Shown: positions 17,847 to 26,335 of the stretch, piece after piece
Numbering within the stretch: position 1 is the first letter of the stretch
Layout: the number at the start of each line of letters is the position of its first letter
NCBI GenBank assembly: GCA_044361535.1
Contig: JBIKIQ010000005.1
Span: 148,113-212,112 of the forward strand
Length of the DNA: 64,000 nucleotides
Origin: UBA952 sp044361535
GTDB lineage: Bacteria; Bacteroidota; Bacteroidia; Flavobacteriales_D; Crocinitomicaceae
Direction of reading: 5' to 3'
Notes under the pieces: model-generated
The model's database searches: none
Seen by the model: the letters and a program-made list of their open reading frames with translations, nothing else
What the model was told of the DNA's origin: nothing
Translations under genes and position numbers: made by a program

Positions 17847-18749
17847 TTGAAAAAGGGAATTCTTTATATCATTTTGTCTGGATTATCATTTTTGGTAGTC
17901 AATTTTTTTGTGAAATTGTTTGGTATTGGACCATCAAACTCCGTTATTCCTGGTTTACAAAAAATCCCAGCTCATGAATTAGTTTTAGCGCGCTCCATTA
18001 TTTCATTTAGTATTAGTTCTAGTATAATCGTTTATCGAGGACTTCCATTTTTTGGAAATAATAAAAAGTGGCTTACCATTCGAGGGATAAGTGGCATGCT
18101 TGCTTTAACAATATTTTTTCAGTCCATTCAGCACATGCCAATTGCTATTGCCTCTACAATTCAATATTTGGCACCCATTTTTACAATGATTTTTGCCTTG
18201 TTTATATTGAAAGAGAGAATTTTAAAAGTCCAATGGTTTTTTGTTCTTCTTGCATTTATCGGTGTGTTTTTAATTGGTTTTAACTCAATATTTCAAACGG
18301 ATTCACCGTTAATCATAGATCCTTTTTGGTTGGGTTTCGGTGTGCTATCTGCTGCTTTTTCCGGAATAGCATACGTTGCAATTGTCAAACTAAAAGAAAC
18401 GGATAAACCAATCAATATCGTGAGTTATTTTCCGATGCTAGCAATTCCAGTCATGTCATTTTGGTGTTTGTTTGACTTTGTAATGCCAAGAGGAATAGAA
18501 TTGTGGATTCTACTTATTATTGGTATTTGCACCCAAATCGCTCAAATTTCTCTAACGAGAGCTTTGCATTACGAAAGTTCTTCGCTAATTATGCCTTTTC
18601 AATATCTAGGTTCTGTTTATGCCTTATTAGTGGGTTATCTTATTCTTGATGAGCGTTTGAATACCGTCGTAATTTGTGGAGTATTTATCATTTTACTTGG
18701 AGTGATTTTAAATACAATTGTGAAGGCGGCAGTTCTGAAATCAAGGTAG
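17847..18749 (+). CDS. EamA/DMT-superfamily permease
   Basis: A 300-residue protein with about ten hydrophobic helices arranged as two EamA repeats (about 1-140 and 155-295). Typical repeat-end signatures are visible (APIFTMIFALFILKERI; FQYLGSVYALLVGYLILDERL). The start codon is TTG (17847); no ATG lies in frame before residue 84, which would delete two helices, so TTG is preferred. The family exports small metabolites or amino acids and, in RhaT-like members, imports sugars; the substrate is unknown. The gene stands alone after the M43 terminator. Confidence 0.88.
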   Translation: MKKGILYIILSGLSFLVVNFFVKLFGIGPSNSVIPGLQKIPAHELVLARSIISFSISSSIIVYRGLPFFGNNKKWLTIRGISGMLALTIFFQSIQHMPIAIASTIQYLAPIFTMIFALFILKERILKVQWFFVLLAFIGVFLIGFNSIFQTDSPLIIDPFWLGFGVLSAAFSGIAYVAIVKLKETDKPINIVSYFPMLAIPVMSFWCLFDFVMPRGIELWILLIIGICTQIAQISLTRALHYESSSLIMPFQYLGSVYALLVGYLILDERLNTVVICGVFIILLGVILNTIVKAAVLKSR

Positions 18750-18804
18750 TTGTAATTAGTATTATTAAATAATCCAAAATAAACTAGCAAAAATTGTAAT
18801 TAAA

Positions 18805-18832
18805 GTAAAAAGCCCCACATTTCTGTGAGGCT
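18805..18832 (-). terminator. Terminator downstream of tRNA-Arg
   Basis: On the minus strand AGCCTCACA pairs with TGTGGGGCT across a GAAA-type loop, followed by TTTTTACTTT. It ends the three-tRNA cluster. Confidence 0.65.
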
Positions 18833-18840
18833 ATTAAATG

Positions 18841-18914
18841 TGATCCCGTTTGGATTCGAACCAAAGACCTACTGCTTAGAAGGCAGTTGCTCTATCCAGC
18901 TGAGCTACGGGACC
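18841..18914 (-). tRNA. tRNA-Arg (anticodon TCT)
   Basis: On the minus strand the acceptor GGTCCCG pairs with CGGGATC, with A as discriminator. The D-arm is GCTCAGCTGGATAGAGC. The anticodon stem ACTGC/GCAGT encloses loop CTTCTAA (anticodon TCT), and the T-arm contains GGTTCGAATCC. CCA is not encoded. Confidence 0.95.
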
Positions 18915-18923
18915 AAATGAACT

Positions 18924-18951
18924 AAAAAAGGGGGATGATTGCTCATCCCCC
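18924..18951 (-). terminator. Terminator-like hairpin between tRNA-Pro and tRNA-Arg
   Basis: Perfect 9-bp arms (18930-18938 and 18943-18951) with a 4-base loop are followed on the minus strand by TTTTTT. It may separate the tRNA-Pro transcript or act in processing, because tRNA-Arg lies immediately beyond it on the same strand. Confidence 0.65.
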
Positions 18952-18954
18952 TTG

Positions 18955-19029
18955 TCGGGGCGGCAGGATTCGAACCTGCGACCTCCTGGTCCCAAACCAG
19001 GCGCGATGACCGGACTACGCTACGCCCCG
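18955..19029 (-). tRNA. tRNA-Pro (anticodon TGG)
   Basis: On the minus strand the acceptor CGGGGCG pairs with CGCCCCG, with A as discriminator. The anticodon stem CCTGG/CCAGG encloses loop TTTGGGA (anticodon TGG). The T-arm is GCAGGTTCGAATCCTGC. CCA is not encoded. Confidence 0.95.
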
Positions 19030-19106
19030 AACTATTCATCAACTTTTTAAAACAGTTTTAAACGTTTTTAAAACCTTGTAATTTAATTTCTACTTTTCTT
19101 GCCTCA

Positions 19107-19250
19107 GGTCGAACCTTTCGGCTTCTCATCCACTCACCTACACTTCGTTGCGGTGGGAGCGGGATTACTTCGTGCTCTTCGCTTCGCTTCGGGTCGAACC
19201 CTTAGGTTCTCATCCACTCACCTACACTTCGTTGCGGTGGGAGCGGGATT
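19107..19250 (-). repeat. 84/85-bp tandem repeat made of tRNA-Ser-derived pieces
   Basis: The unit beginning GGTCGAACC at 19107 is repeated from 19192 with a period of 84-85 bases and few differences. Each unit contains the tRNA-Ser 3' acceptor/T-arm sequence (GGTGGGAGCGGGATT) and a stretch like the complement of its 5' part (CCACTCACC). The second copy runs into the 3' end of the intact tRNA-Ser gene. Confidence 0.75.
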
Positions 19251-19321
19251 CGAACCCGCGGTACAGTTTCCCGTACGACAGTTTAGCAAACTGTTGGTTT
19301 CAGCCACTCACCCATCCCACC
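19235..19321 (-). tRNA. tRNA-Ser (anticodon GCT)
   Basis: An 87-base class II tRNA on the minus strand. The acceptor GGTGGGA pairs with TCCCACC, and the D-arm is GGTGAGTGGCTGAAACC. The anticodon stem ACAGT/ACTGT encloses loop TTGCTAA (anticodon GCT). A long variable arm is built around GTACGGGAAACTGTAC, and the T-arm is CGGGTTCGAATCCCG. CCA is not encoded. Confidence 0.95.
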
Positions 19322-19427
19322 AAGTTCAAAGAACGGACGGCAAAAGTAGTAAATTTTATGAAATTAAATACAATTTGCCGGATTTTTATGCAAATTTTTC
19401 AGAACTAAAAAAATAATGCGCTGTAAA

Positions 19428-19583
19428 TTAGGCTTTAGGATCGTCTAAAATTCTTTTTGGCCTTAATTTTTCAACTACTCCCAATGTGATCCAATAAGGC
19501 ACGATAAATCCTAGAAGGAATATCAACATCCAGAATGCCATTCCGAATATTAATAAAAATAAAACTATTCCAAATACGCTCAT
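19428..19583 (-). CDS. Small 51-residue membrane protein
   Basis: A complete ATG-to-TAA frame of 51 residues: MSVFGIVLFLLIFGMAFWML leads one or two hydrophobic helices (about 4-36), and the charged tail VVEKLRPKRILDDPKA follows. The hydrophobic-then-basic layout, good start context and position between tRNA-Ser and the divergent fumarase gene support a real small gene. I do not recognise the family. Its start lies 62 bases from the fumC start on the opposite strand, so the promoters face each other. No function can be assigned. Confidence 0.6.
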   Translation of the reverse strand: MSVFGIVLFLLIFGMAFWMLIFLLGFIVPYWITLGVVEKLRPKRILDDPKA

Positions 19584-19590
19584 CTTGTAT

Positions 19591-19598
19591 TACTTTTG
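19591..19598 (+). promoter_or_regulatory. -7 box for fumC
   Basis: TACTTTTG matches TAnnTTTG and lies 47 bases before the fumC start codon. No clear -33 TTG is seen. Confidence 0.4.
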
Positions 19599-19645
19599 TT
19601 CTTTAAAGCTGTAAAATTAATAAATAAAACGAATAAACAAGCAAT

Positions 19646-21043
19646 ATGGACTACAGAATTGAAAAAGACACCATGGGTGAGGTAAAGGTTCCGTCACACA
19701 GATATTGGGGTGCACAAACAGAAAGATCTCGAAATAATTTTAAGATCGGACCAGAAGGATCTATGCCAATTGAAATAATTTATGCATTCGGTTATTTGAA
19801 AAAAGCAGCCGCTCATGCAAATTGTGAATTGGGAGTGCTTACTGCTGAGAAAAGAGATTTAATTTCTATTGTATGTGATGAAATTATAGAAAAAAAACAT
19901 GATCAAGAGTTTCCTTTGGTAATTTGGCAAACTGGCTCTGGTACCCAATCAAATATGAATTGCAATGAAGTTATTGCAAATCGCGCTCATGTTATACAAG
20001 GTGGATCATTAAACGATGAAGAAAAAGTTCTGAATCCGAATGATGATGTCAATAAATCACAATCATCAAACGATACTTATCCCACAGCTATGCATATTGC
20101 TGCTTATAAATTAACTGTTGATGTTACCTTACCAGGATTACGTAAGCTTAGGGATACTTTGCAACAAAAAGTTATAGAGTTTAAAGATGTTGTTAAAACA
20201 GGTAGAACCCACTTCATGGATGCGACACCACTAACACTAGGGCAAGAATTTAGTGGTTACGTTACTCAAATAGAAAATTCGATAAGAGCCATAAATAATG
20301 CTTTGGAAATGGTAGCTGAATTAGCGCTTGGAGGAACTGCTGTTGGAACTGGACTAAATACACCAAAAGGATATGATGTTTTGGTGGCAAAAAAAATAGC
20401 TGAGTTTACTGGACTTCCATTTGTAACAGCAAAAAATAAATTCGAAGCATTAGCTGCTCATGACGCAATGGTGGAATTGTCTGGTGCACTTAAAAGAAGC
20501 GCTGTATCATTAATGAAAATTGCTAACGACATTCGTATGCTGTCCTCAGGTCCGCGTTGTGGTATCGGTGAAATAATAATACCAGACAATGAACCTGGTT
20601 CTTCAATCATGCCTGGAAAAGTTAATCCTACACAGCCAGAAGCACTAACAATGGTTTGCGCCCAGGTGATGGGGAACGATATGGCTGTATCTGTAGCTGG
20701 TTCAAATGGTCATTTTGAGTTAAATGTGTTTAAGCCAGTCATAGCCTACAATGTTTTACAGTCAGCAAGACTAATTGGCGATGCATGTGTTTCTTTTACA
20801 GATAATTGTGCAAATGGAATTCAGGCTAATTTACCTGAAGTCAAAAAGCATTTAGATAATTCTCTCATGCTGGTTACTGCATTAAACACTAAAATCGGTT
20901 ATTACAAAGCAGCTGAAATAGCTAAATACGCTCATAAAAATGGCACCACTTTGAAAGAGGCAGCAGTTGGATTGGGTCATGTTACATCTGAAGAATATGA
21001 CTTATATGTTGATCCTTCAAAAATGATAGGTTCTTTGGAATAA
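19646..21043 (+). CDS. fumC: Class II fumarate hydratase
   Basis: A 465-residue cytoplasmic TCA-cycle enzyme that interconverts fumarate and malate. Family signatures are present: IWQTGSGTQSNMN (about 93-105), VKTGRTHFMDATPL (about 184-197) and GSSIMPGKVNPTQPEAL (about 317-333), the last being the mobile loop with the catalytic serine. The length and the N-terminal YRIEKDTMGEVKVP fit FumC rather than aspartase or argininosuccinate lyase. It is monocistronic, with a -7 box upstream and a terminator downstream. Confidence 0.97.
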   Translation: MDYRIEKDTMGEVKVPSHRYWGAQTERSRNNFKIGPEGSMPIEIIYAFGYLKKAAAHANCELGVLTAEKRDLISIVCDEIIEKKHDQEFPLVIWQTGSGTQSNMNCNEVIANRAHVIQGGSLNDEEKVLNPNDDVNKSQSSNDTYPTAMHIAAYKLTVDVTLPGLRKLRDTLQQKVIEFKDVVKTGRTHFMDATPLTLGQEFSGYVTQIENSIRAINNALEMVAELALGGTAVGTGLNTPKGYDVLVAKKIAEFTGLPFVTAKNKFEALAAHDAMVELSGALKRSAVSLMKIANDIRMLSSGPRCGIGEIIIPDNEPGSSIMPGKVNPTQPEALTMVCAQVMGNDMAVSVAGSNGHFELNVFKPVIAYNVLQSARLIGDACVSFTDNCANGIQANLPEVKKHLDNSLMLVTALNTKIGYYKAAEIAKYAHKNGTTLKEAAVGLGHVTSEEYDLYVDPSKMIGSLE

Positions 21044-21065
21044 CTATCAAATTAAAAATAGTATA

Positions 21066-21096
21066 AGGGCTGTCAATTTTTTGATGGCCTTTTTTA
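21066..21096 (+). terminator. Terminator after fumC
   Basis: GGGCTGTCAA pairs with TTGATGGCC around a short T loop and is followed by TTTTTT. Confidence 0.75.
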
Positions 21097-21215
21097 TTTG
21101 AAATTTAATTGAATTATGATTTTTTTATACTTTATATGTATGAAAAACTTGGTAAATCATAATCCAAACAACTTCATTCAGTTTATTTGTAAAAAAGATT
21201 TCATTATTTTTACCT

Positions 21216-22139
21216 ATGCTTAGAATTTTGCTTTATTTACATGTTTTATTGATTCTTTTATCTTGTACTAGTGATAAGGTTCAAGAAAGGGATTATCTAA
21301 CAAAATATTGTGTAGTTGTTGTCATAGATGGTCCGCGTTATTCTGAAACATGGGGAGATCCTTCCTTTCAACACATTCCATTTTTACACAGTTATTTTGA
21401 GAATTTGGGGGTTGTGAATACTACCTTTTACAATGCAGGCATTACGAATACTACCAATGGTCATGTGGCACTTACTACAGGATTTTACGAAAACAACATA
21501 AATAATTCAGGACAAGAACTGCCTTCCTATCATTCTTTTTTTCAAGATTGGGTGAAAAAGAATCCCGTTTTAACCAATAGTGCTTGGATAGTTTCAAGTA
21601 AGGACAAATTAGAAGTTTTAGGAAATTGTACAGAGGGAAAATGGAAAGATCAACACCAGCCGAGAACTGATTGTGGAGAAAATGGAAATTTCACAGGATA
21701 TAGGAATGACTCGATAACACATGCGCATGCTACTAAAGTTTTGGTTAAATACAAGCCAAATTTGTTATTAATCAATTTAAAAGACCCAGATTATTATGGT
21801 CATGTAAACAACTGGTCGGCTTATTTAAATTCAATTAAAAAAAGTGATGAATATGTATTTCAACTTTGGAATACAATACAACAAGATCCTGAAATGGCAG
21901 GAAAAACAACTCTTTTTGTGACGAATGATCATGGTAGGCACACATCGAACTTTCAACATCACGGGGATGATTGCCAAGGCTGTAGACACATCATGTTTTA
22001 TGCTATGGGGCCAGATTTTAAAAAGAATGTAAAACTATCCGTAAATAGGTCATTAATTGATATTCACGCAACAATTTCAGAACTTATGAATTTATCAAAC
22101 TATTCTCAAGGAAATATCATGACTGAGTTATTTAAGTAA
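21216..22139 (+). CDS. Alkaline-phosphatase-superfamily lipoprotein (sulfatase/phosphodiesterase fold)
   Basis: A 307-residue lipoprotein (signal with LLILLSC, Cys about 17). The fold markers are a first metal-binding strand VVVIDGPRYSE (about 34-44), a likely Thr nucleophile in GITNTTNGHVALTTGFY (about 81-97), INLKDPDYYGHVNNW with Asp and His ligands (about 187-201), and FVTNDHGRHTSNFQHHGDD (about 233-251). These match the metal-binding pattern of the alkaline phosphatase / NPP / sulfatase superfamily. The closest subfamily and substrate cannot be decided; a phosphodiesterase or phosphatase is more likely than a sulfatase because no C/S-x-P-x-R motif is present. It stands alone between fumC and the CotH gene. 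Confidence 0.8.
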   Translation: MLRILLYLHVLLILLSCTSDKVQERDYLTKYCVVVVIDGPRYSETWGDPSFQHIPFLHSYFENLGVVNTTFYNAGITNTTNGHVALTTGFYENNINNSGQELPSYHSFFQDWVKKNPVLTNSAWIVSSKDKLEVLGNCTEGKWKDQHQPRTDCGENGNFTGYRNDSITHAHATKVLVKYKPNLLLINLKDPDYYGHVNNWSAYLNSIKKSDEYVFQLWNTIQQDPEMAGKTTLFVTNDHGRHTSNFQHHGDDCQGCRHIMFYAMGPDFKKNVKLSVNRSLIDIHATISELMNLSNYSQGNIMTELFK

Positions 22140-22236
22140 CCAAGTATTTTATCAATTTATTTATTTATTCACAATTACTTAATAGTCAATTAAAAATTAT
22201 TCTTTCATAATTCTAAATCTTTAGTGATTGCTTTCC

Positions 22237-22266
22237 TTGTTTTTTGCTAATAAACGTGTATTTTCG
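22237..22266 (+). promoter_or_regulatory. Promoter of the CotH/lamin-tail gene
   Basis: TTG at 22237-22239, then 19 bases, then TATTTTCG at 22259-22266, a one-mismatch match to TAnnTTTG. The start codon is 16 bases past the box. Confidence 0.45.
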
Positions 22267-22282
22267 CACAAATATTTATTGC

Positions 22283-25200
22283 ATGAAAAAATTTATTTCT
22301 TTCTTTATTCTAATAACATCTATGCCAGCCTATTTTTCACAGGTTGAGCTAAGCGAAGTGTCGGTAACTAACATTAGTACCATTGCTGACGAGGATAATT
22401 CCTTTGAAGATTGGTTTGAAATCCGCAATTTAAGCCCTAATGATGTCAATATTAATGGGTATGGATTAAGTGATGATCCGCTGATCCCATTTAAATGGTT
22501 GTGTCCAAATTATACGTTAACAAGTGGTGAACACAAACTGATTTTTGCAAGTGAAAAAGATAGAATTCCAACAATTGATCATTATGAGTCAATTATTAAT
22601 GCTAATCAAACATGGAATTACATTGTTCCAACAATTGAGCCTGATGCAAGTTGGAGATCGCCAGGCGCGGTATTAACCGGATGGTTGAGTGGAACCGGTG
22701 GATTCGGATTTGGGGATGGAGATGATGGTACAACAATAGCAACGGCAACAAGCGTTTATTTAAGAAAAACATTTAACTTGACGAATCCAAGCGATATAAA
22801 ACGTTTGATTCTTTACATGGATTACGATGATGGATTTGTTGCATTTATCAATGGGGTTGAAATTGCCCGTGCAAATTTGGGTACAACCGGGGTATTGACT
22901 CCTTTTAATACATTGGCAGCAAGTCATGAGGCAAATGGATATCAAGGTTTGGCAATAGATGCATTTGAAGTTAATTTAACTCAATTATCAAATTTATTAG
23001 TAAACGGTGAAAATGTCTTGGCCATTCAAGTGCATAATACGGCTGCAAACTCTACTGACTTAACAAGTAACGCTTATTTGGCAGCAGGTTTTGAAAGTAC
23101 AACTTTTACCTTCTTACCAACATTGCCTTGGATGAATTTAATTCCGAGTAATGCGTGGCATACAAATTTCACCCTCAATTCGGGAGATCAATTGTATTTA
23201 ACTGCTCCAGGTGGAATTTCTTTAGCTCAAGTTACTATTCCGCTTTTGCCGGTTAATAATTCCTATAATTTTAATTCAACTTCTTGGTGTATAAGTCCAA
23301 ATCCTACCCCTGCTGACACCAATGATGCCTCTTGTTTCACAGCTTATTTAAGTAAACCACTTGTTTCAAAGCCTGCTGGTATTTATGCAACTGGATTCAA
23401 AATAGGGCTTTCTAGCGTAGATCCAAATGCACAAATCAGATATACAACAAATGGTGATATTCCAACGGTAAATTCTGCGCTTTATACGGATTCAATTACA
23501 ATATCAGCAACTACCATTATTTCAGCGCGTTGTTTTGACCCAGCTAATTTGGTATTACCTAGTTTAGTTGAGAAAAATACGTTTCTAATTAACGAAGCGT
23601 TAATCGGATTACCTGTAATTTCTATTTCATCAGACTCGTTGAATTTGTATGATACACAAACGGGAATCTATGTTCTTGGTCCCAATGATTACAATACAAA
23701 TTATCCTTATTTCGGGGCGAATTTTTGGGAAGATTGGGAAAGATATTCTTACATAGAGTATTTGGCTACAGACAGTACACAAAAATTCGAAGGGGCTGTT
23801 GGATTGAAAATTCATGGTGGCTGGTCTAGAGCACAACCACAAAAAAGCTTCCGTGTGAAATGTCGAGATGATTATGGGATGAATAAAATTAATTTCCCAT
23901 TAATTCCAGACAAACCTTATATAACTAAATACAAGGATTTTAATCTAAGAAATGGAGGAAATGATTATGGAGGCAGTAGAATGAGAGATGCTTTTATGCA
24001 ACGATTAACTAAGGGCACACATAATGATTACATGGGTTATACTCCTGTCATAGTATTTTTAAATGGACAATATTTTGGAGAATATGAGCTAAGAGAAACA
24101 TTAAACAATGACTACGTTGAGAATAATCACGGTTTTCCATCAGACAGCGTAACAGTTCTAACTGAAAATTACTTAGAGGGTTTGCGTGCAAATGATGGTT
24201 CTTTAGACAATTTCTGGCCAATGTACAATGCGATTGTTGCCGCTGACCCAACAAGCCCAACCTTTTACAGTTTGGCTGATTCATTGATTGATCTTCAAAA
24301 TTTCACTGACTATATTGTTGCAGAAACTTATTATGGAAATGGAGATTGGAGTAATACTCAGGCAAATAACATCAAATATTGGCATGTTCCCGGAGAAAAG
24401 TGGAGAATGATGTTAATGGATTTGGATTTTGGATATGGATTGTATGGTCCAACACCCAATGATAACTTTTTAACTCACGCTACAAATAATTCATTCGTAC
24501 ACATGGACGTGATTTGCGGAAAACTACTTGCAAATCCTCAATACTTGAATTATTTTATCAATCGTTATGCAGATTTGATTAATACAACTTGGCAGCAGAA
24601 TAATGTTCAAAACATGGGTAATTCAATGATAAATGAAGTGGCACCATGGATTTCGAGACACCATACGAGATGGAGTGGTAACATGAACAATTTCTTGAAT
24701 ACAATGACCAATATGCTTAATTGGAATCAAAGTAGAATCACTGGTGCAAGAAATGTTGTTCAAAATCATTTTTCACTTACTGGTCAAGTTACTTATACAC
24801 TTGATGTGCAGCCAGCTGGTGCAGGTAGAATTCATATATCTACAATTGAGCCAAGTGAACTTCAATACCCGTGGTCTGGAGTCTATTTTAGAGGAGTCCC
24901 TGTTAAAATAACAGCTGTTCCTAATCCAGGATACACGTTTAGCCACTGGTCGCCTAACTCATTGTTTTCTTCAAATAACTATGCAGCTGATTTAACAATT
25001 AATCCTACAATTAATTCTGCTTTTACAGCTTGGTTTACAGGAAATGCAATTTCAGATGCTATTGAAATAAGCGAAATCATGGTTAATGCAGAAAATTCAA
25101 TTGACAGTCGTGATTGGATTGAATTGCATAATAAATTAGGTGTGGAACTGAATATTGGTGGTATGTCTTTATCAGATAGCTCATATTTTAACAATTTTAC

Positions 25201-26251
25201 ATTCCCATTAAACACAAAAATTCCGGCAAATGGATATATTGTAGTAGCTAATGATACCGCTCTTTTCCATGCTCAATATCCAGCAGTAACTTCATTTACC
25301 GGTCCATTAGGTTTTTCATTCAATAATACAACGGAAACAATTTTTCTGAAAGACCATAATAACAATCAGATTTTGAATGTAACCTATACGACATCAATGC
25401 CATGGCCATTAGGAACTGATGGTGATGGAAGAACTTTAGAGTTTGAAGGAGAGCCAAATTCTCTGAATGATCCTTCTGCTTGGTTTGCTGGTTGTGTCGG
25501 AGGATCTCCTGGTGAAGCTTATTTCCCATGTGATTCATCTTTACTCATTACAGAGATTAATTACAAATCCCTAGTTTCTTCAGATGCAGGTGATTGGTTT
25601 GAAATTCATTCTTTATCAAATCAACCGTTAGATTTATCGAATTGGTACGTTACTGATGGTGGGATGAATGTAATTTTCACCTTGCCTGCTGGAACTGTAT
25701 TGGATCCAAATGATTATTTGGTTTTTGCAAGGGATCTGTTGTTGTTTTCAAGTATCCACCCAACAATTACAAATGTAGCTGGACCGACTGGTATTGCTTT
25801 AGGTTCTATTGAAAGTATTCGAATTTATAATTCAGAAAATCGATTGGTTTATTCTGTAAATTATGCAAATCAATCTCCTTGGCCTTTGGAAGCTGATGGT
25901 TTAGGAAAAACAATGGAATTATTATCAACCTCAGGACTTATGTGTGATGGAACTAATTGGTTTGCTGGTTGTCCTGACGGTTCTCCTGGTGAAGCATATA
26001 ATCCATTATGTGATCTTGGGTTATCTGATAATGAAATGGATAATATTGTTTTTTATCCAAATCCAGTTACCGATATACTTCATGTAAAATTATCTGAAAA
26101 CGCAAAAGTTCAAGTATTTTCATTAGCAGGAGAACTTTTGATGGAAAATAATTATACGTCAGGTAATGCAGATATAAATATGAATGACTTTTCGAGTGGA
26201 TTATACTTAGTGAAAATACATGGTAAAACCTTCCGAATAGTTAAAAACTAA
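22283..26251 (+). CDS. Large T9SS protein with lamin-tail and CotH-kinase domains
   Basis: A 1322-residue secreted protein. The start is placed at 22283, where a signal peptide begins (MKKFISFFILITSMPAYFSQ). In order: a lamin-tail domain (about 20-110); a galactose-binding-like region with YMDYDDGFVAFINGVEIARAN (about 165-260); a chitobiase-C-like domain (about 375-440, AQIRYTTNGDIPTVNSALY); a CotH-kinase domain (about 450-800, VGLKIHGGWSRAQPQKSFRV, YFGEYELRE, MLMDLDFGYG); a bacterial B-repeat-like segment (YTFSHWSPNS); two more lamin-tail domains (about 930-1080 and 1090-1230, each ending in a 'GSPGEAY' motif); and a T9SS sorting tail (FYPNPVTDILHV). CotH domains are atypical protein kinases; activity here is inference. 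Confidence 0.9.
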   Translation: MKKFISFFILITSMPAYFSQVELSEVSVTNISTIADEDNSFEDWFEIRNLSPNDVNINGYGLSDDPLIPFKWLCPNYTLTSGEHKLIFASEKDRIPTIDHYESIINANQTWNYIVPTIEPDASWRSPGAVLTGWLSGTGGFGFGDGDDGTTIATATSVYLRKTFNLTNPSDIKRLILYMDYDDGFVAFINGVEIARANLGTTGVLTPFNTLAASHEANGYQGLAIDAFEVNLTQLSNLLVNGENVLAIQVHNTAANSTDLTSNAYLAAGFESTTFTFLPTLPWMNLIPSNAWHTNFTLNSGDQLYLTAPGGISLAQVTIPLLPVNNSYNFNSTSWCISPNPTPADTNDASCFTAYLSKPLVSKPAGIYATGFKIGLSSVDPNAQIRYTTNGDIPTVNSALYTDSITISATTIISARCFDPANLVLPSLVEKNTFLINEALIGLPVISISSDSLNLYDTQTGIYVLGPNDYNTNYPYFGANFWEDWERYSYIEYLATDSTQKFEGAVGLKIHGGWSRAQPQKSFRVKCRDDYGMNKINFPLIPDKPYITKYKDFNLRNGGNDYGGSRMRDAFMQRLTKGTHNDYMGYTPVIVFLNGQYFGEYELRETLNNDYVENNHGFPSDSVTVLTENYLEGLRANDGSLDNFWPMYNAIVAADPTSPTFYSLADSLIDLQNFTDYIVAETYYGNGDWSNTQANNIKYWHVPGEKWRMMLMDLDFGYGLYGPTPNDNFLTHATNNSFVHMDVICGKLLANPQYLNYFINRYADLINTTWQQNNVQNMGNSMINEVAPWISRHHTRWSGNMNNFLNTMTNMLNWNQSRITGARNVVQNHFSLTGQVTYTLDVQPAGAGRIHISTIEPSELQYPWSGVYFRGVPVKITAVPNPGYTFSHWSPNSLFSSNNYAADLTINPTINSAFTAWFTGNAISDAIEISEIMVNAENSIDSRDWIELHNKLGVELNIGGMSLSDSSYFNNFTFPLNTKIPANGYIVVANDTALFHAQYPAVTSFTGPLGFSFNNTTETIFLKDHNNNQILNVTYTTSMPWPLGTDGDGRTLEFEGEPNSLNDPSAWFAGCVGGSPGEAYFPCDSSLLITEINYKSLVSSDAGDWFEIHSLSNQPLDLSNWYVTDGGMNVIFTLPAGTVLDPNDYLVFARDLLLFSSIHPTITNVAGPTGIALGSIESIRIYNSENRLVYSVNYANQSPWPLEADGLGKTMELLSTSGLMCDGTNWFAGCPDGSPGEAYNPLCDLGLSDNEMDNIVFYPNPVTDILHVKLSENAKVQVFSLAGELLMENNYTSGNADINMNDFSSGLYLVKIHGKTFRIVKN

Positions 26252-26266
26252 TTATGAATGATTTCA

Positions 26267-26299
26267 AAATCCCTTTGGTTTCCAAAGGGATTTTTTTTG
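26267..26299 (+). terminator. Terminator after the CotH gene
   Basis: AATCCCTTTGG pairs with CCAAAGGGATT around a TTT loop and is followed by a run of eight T. Confidence 0.85.
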
Positions 26300-26335
26300 T
26301 TCTTTTTTTGAATTAAAAGTAGTCTTTGAATTTAT

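Noticed and set aside
19099..19416. Two overlapping open frames of 86 and 105 residues over the tRNA-Ser region
   Set aside because: They run through the tRNA-Ser gene and the tRNA-derived repeat; the composition follows the repeat and no protein family is seen.
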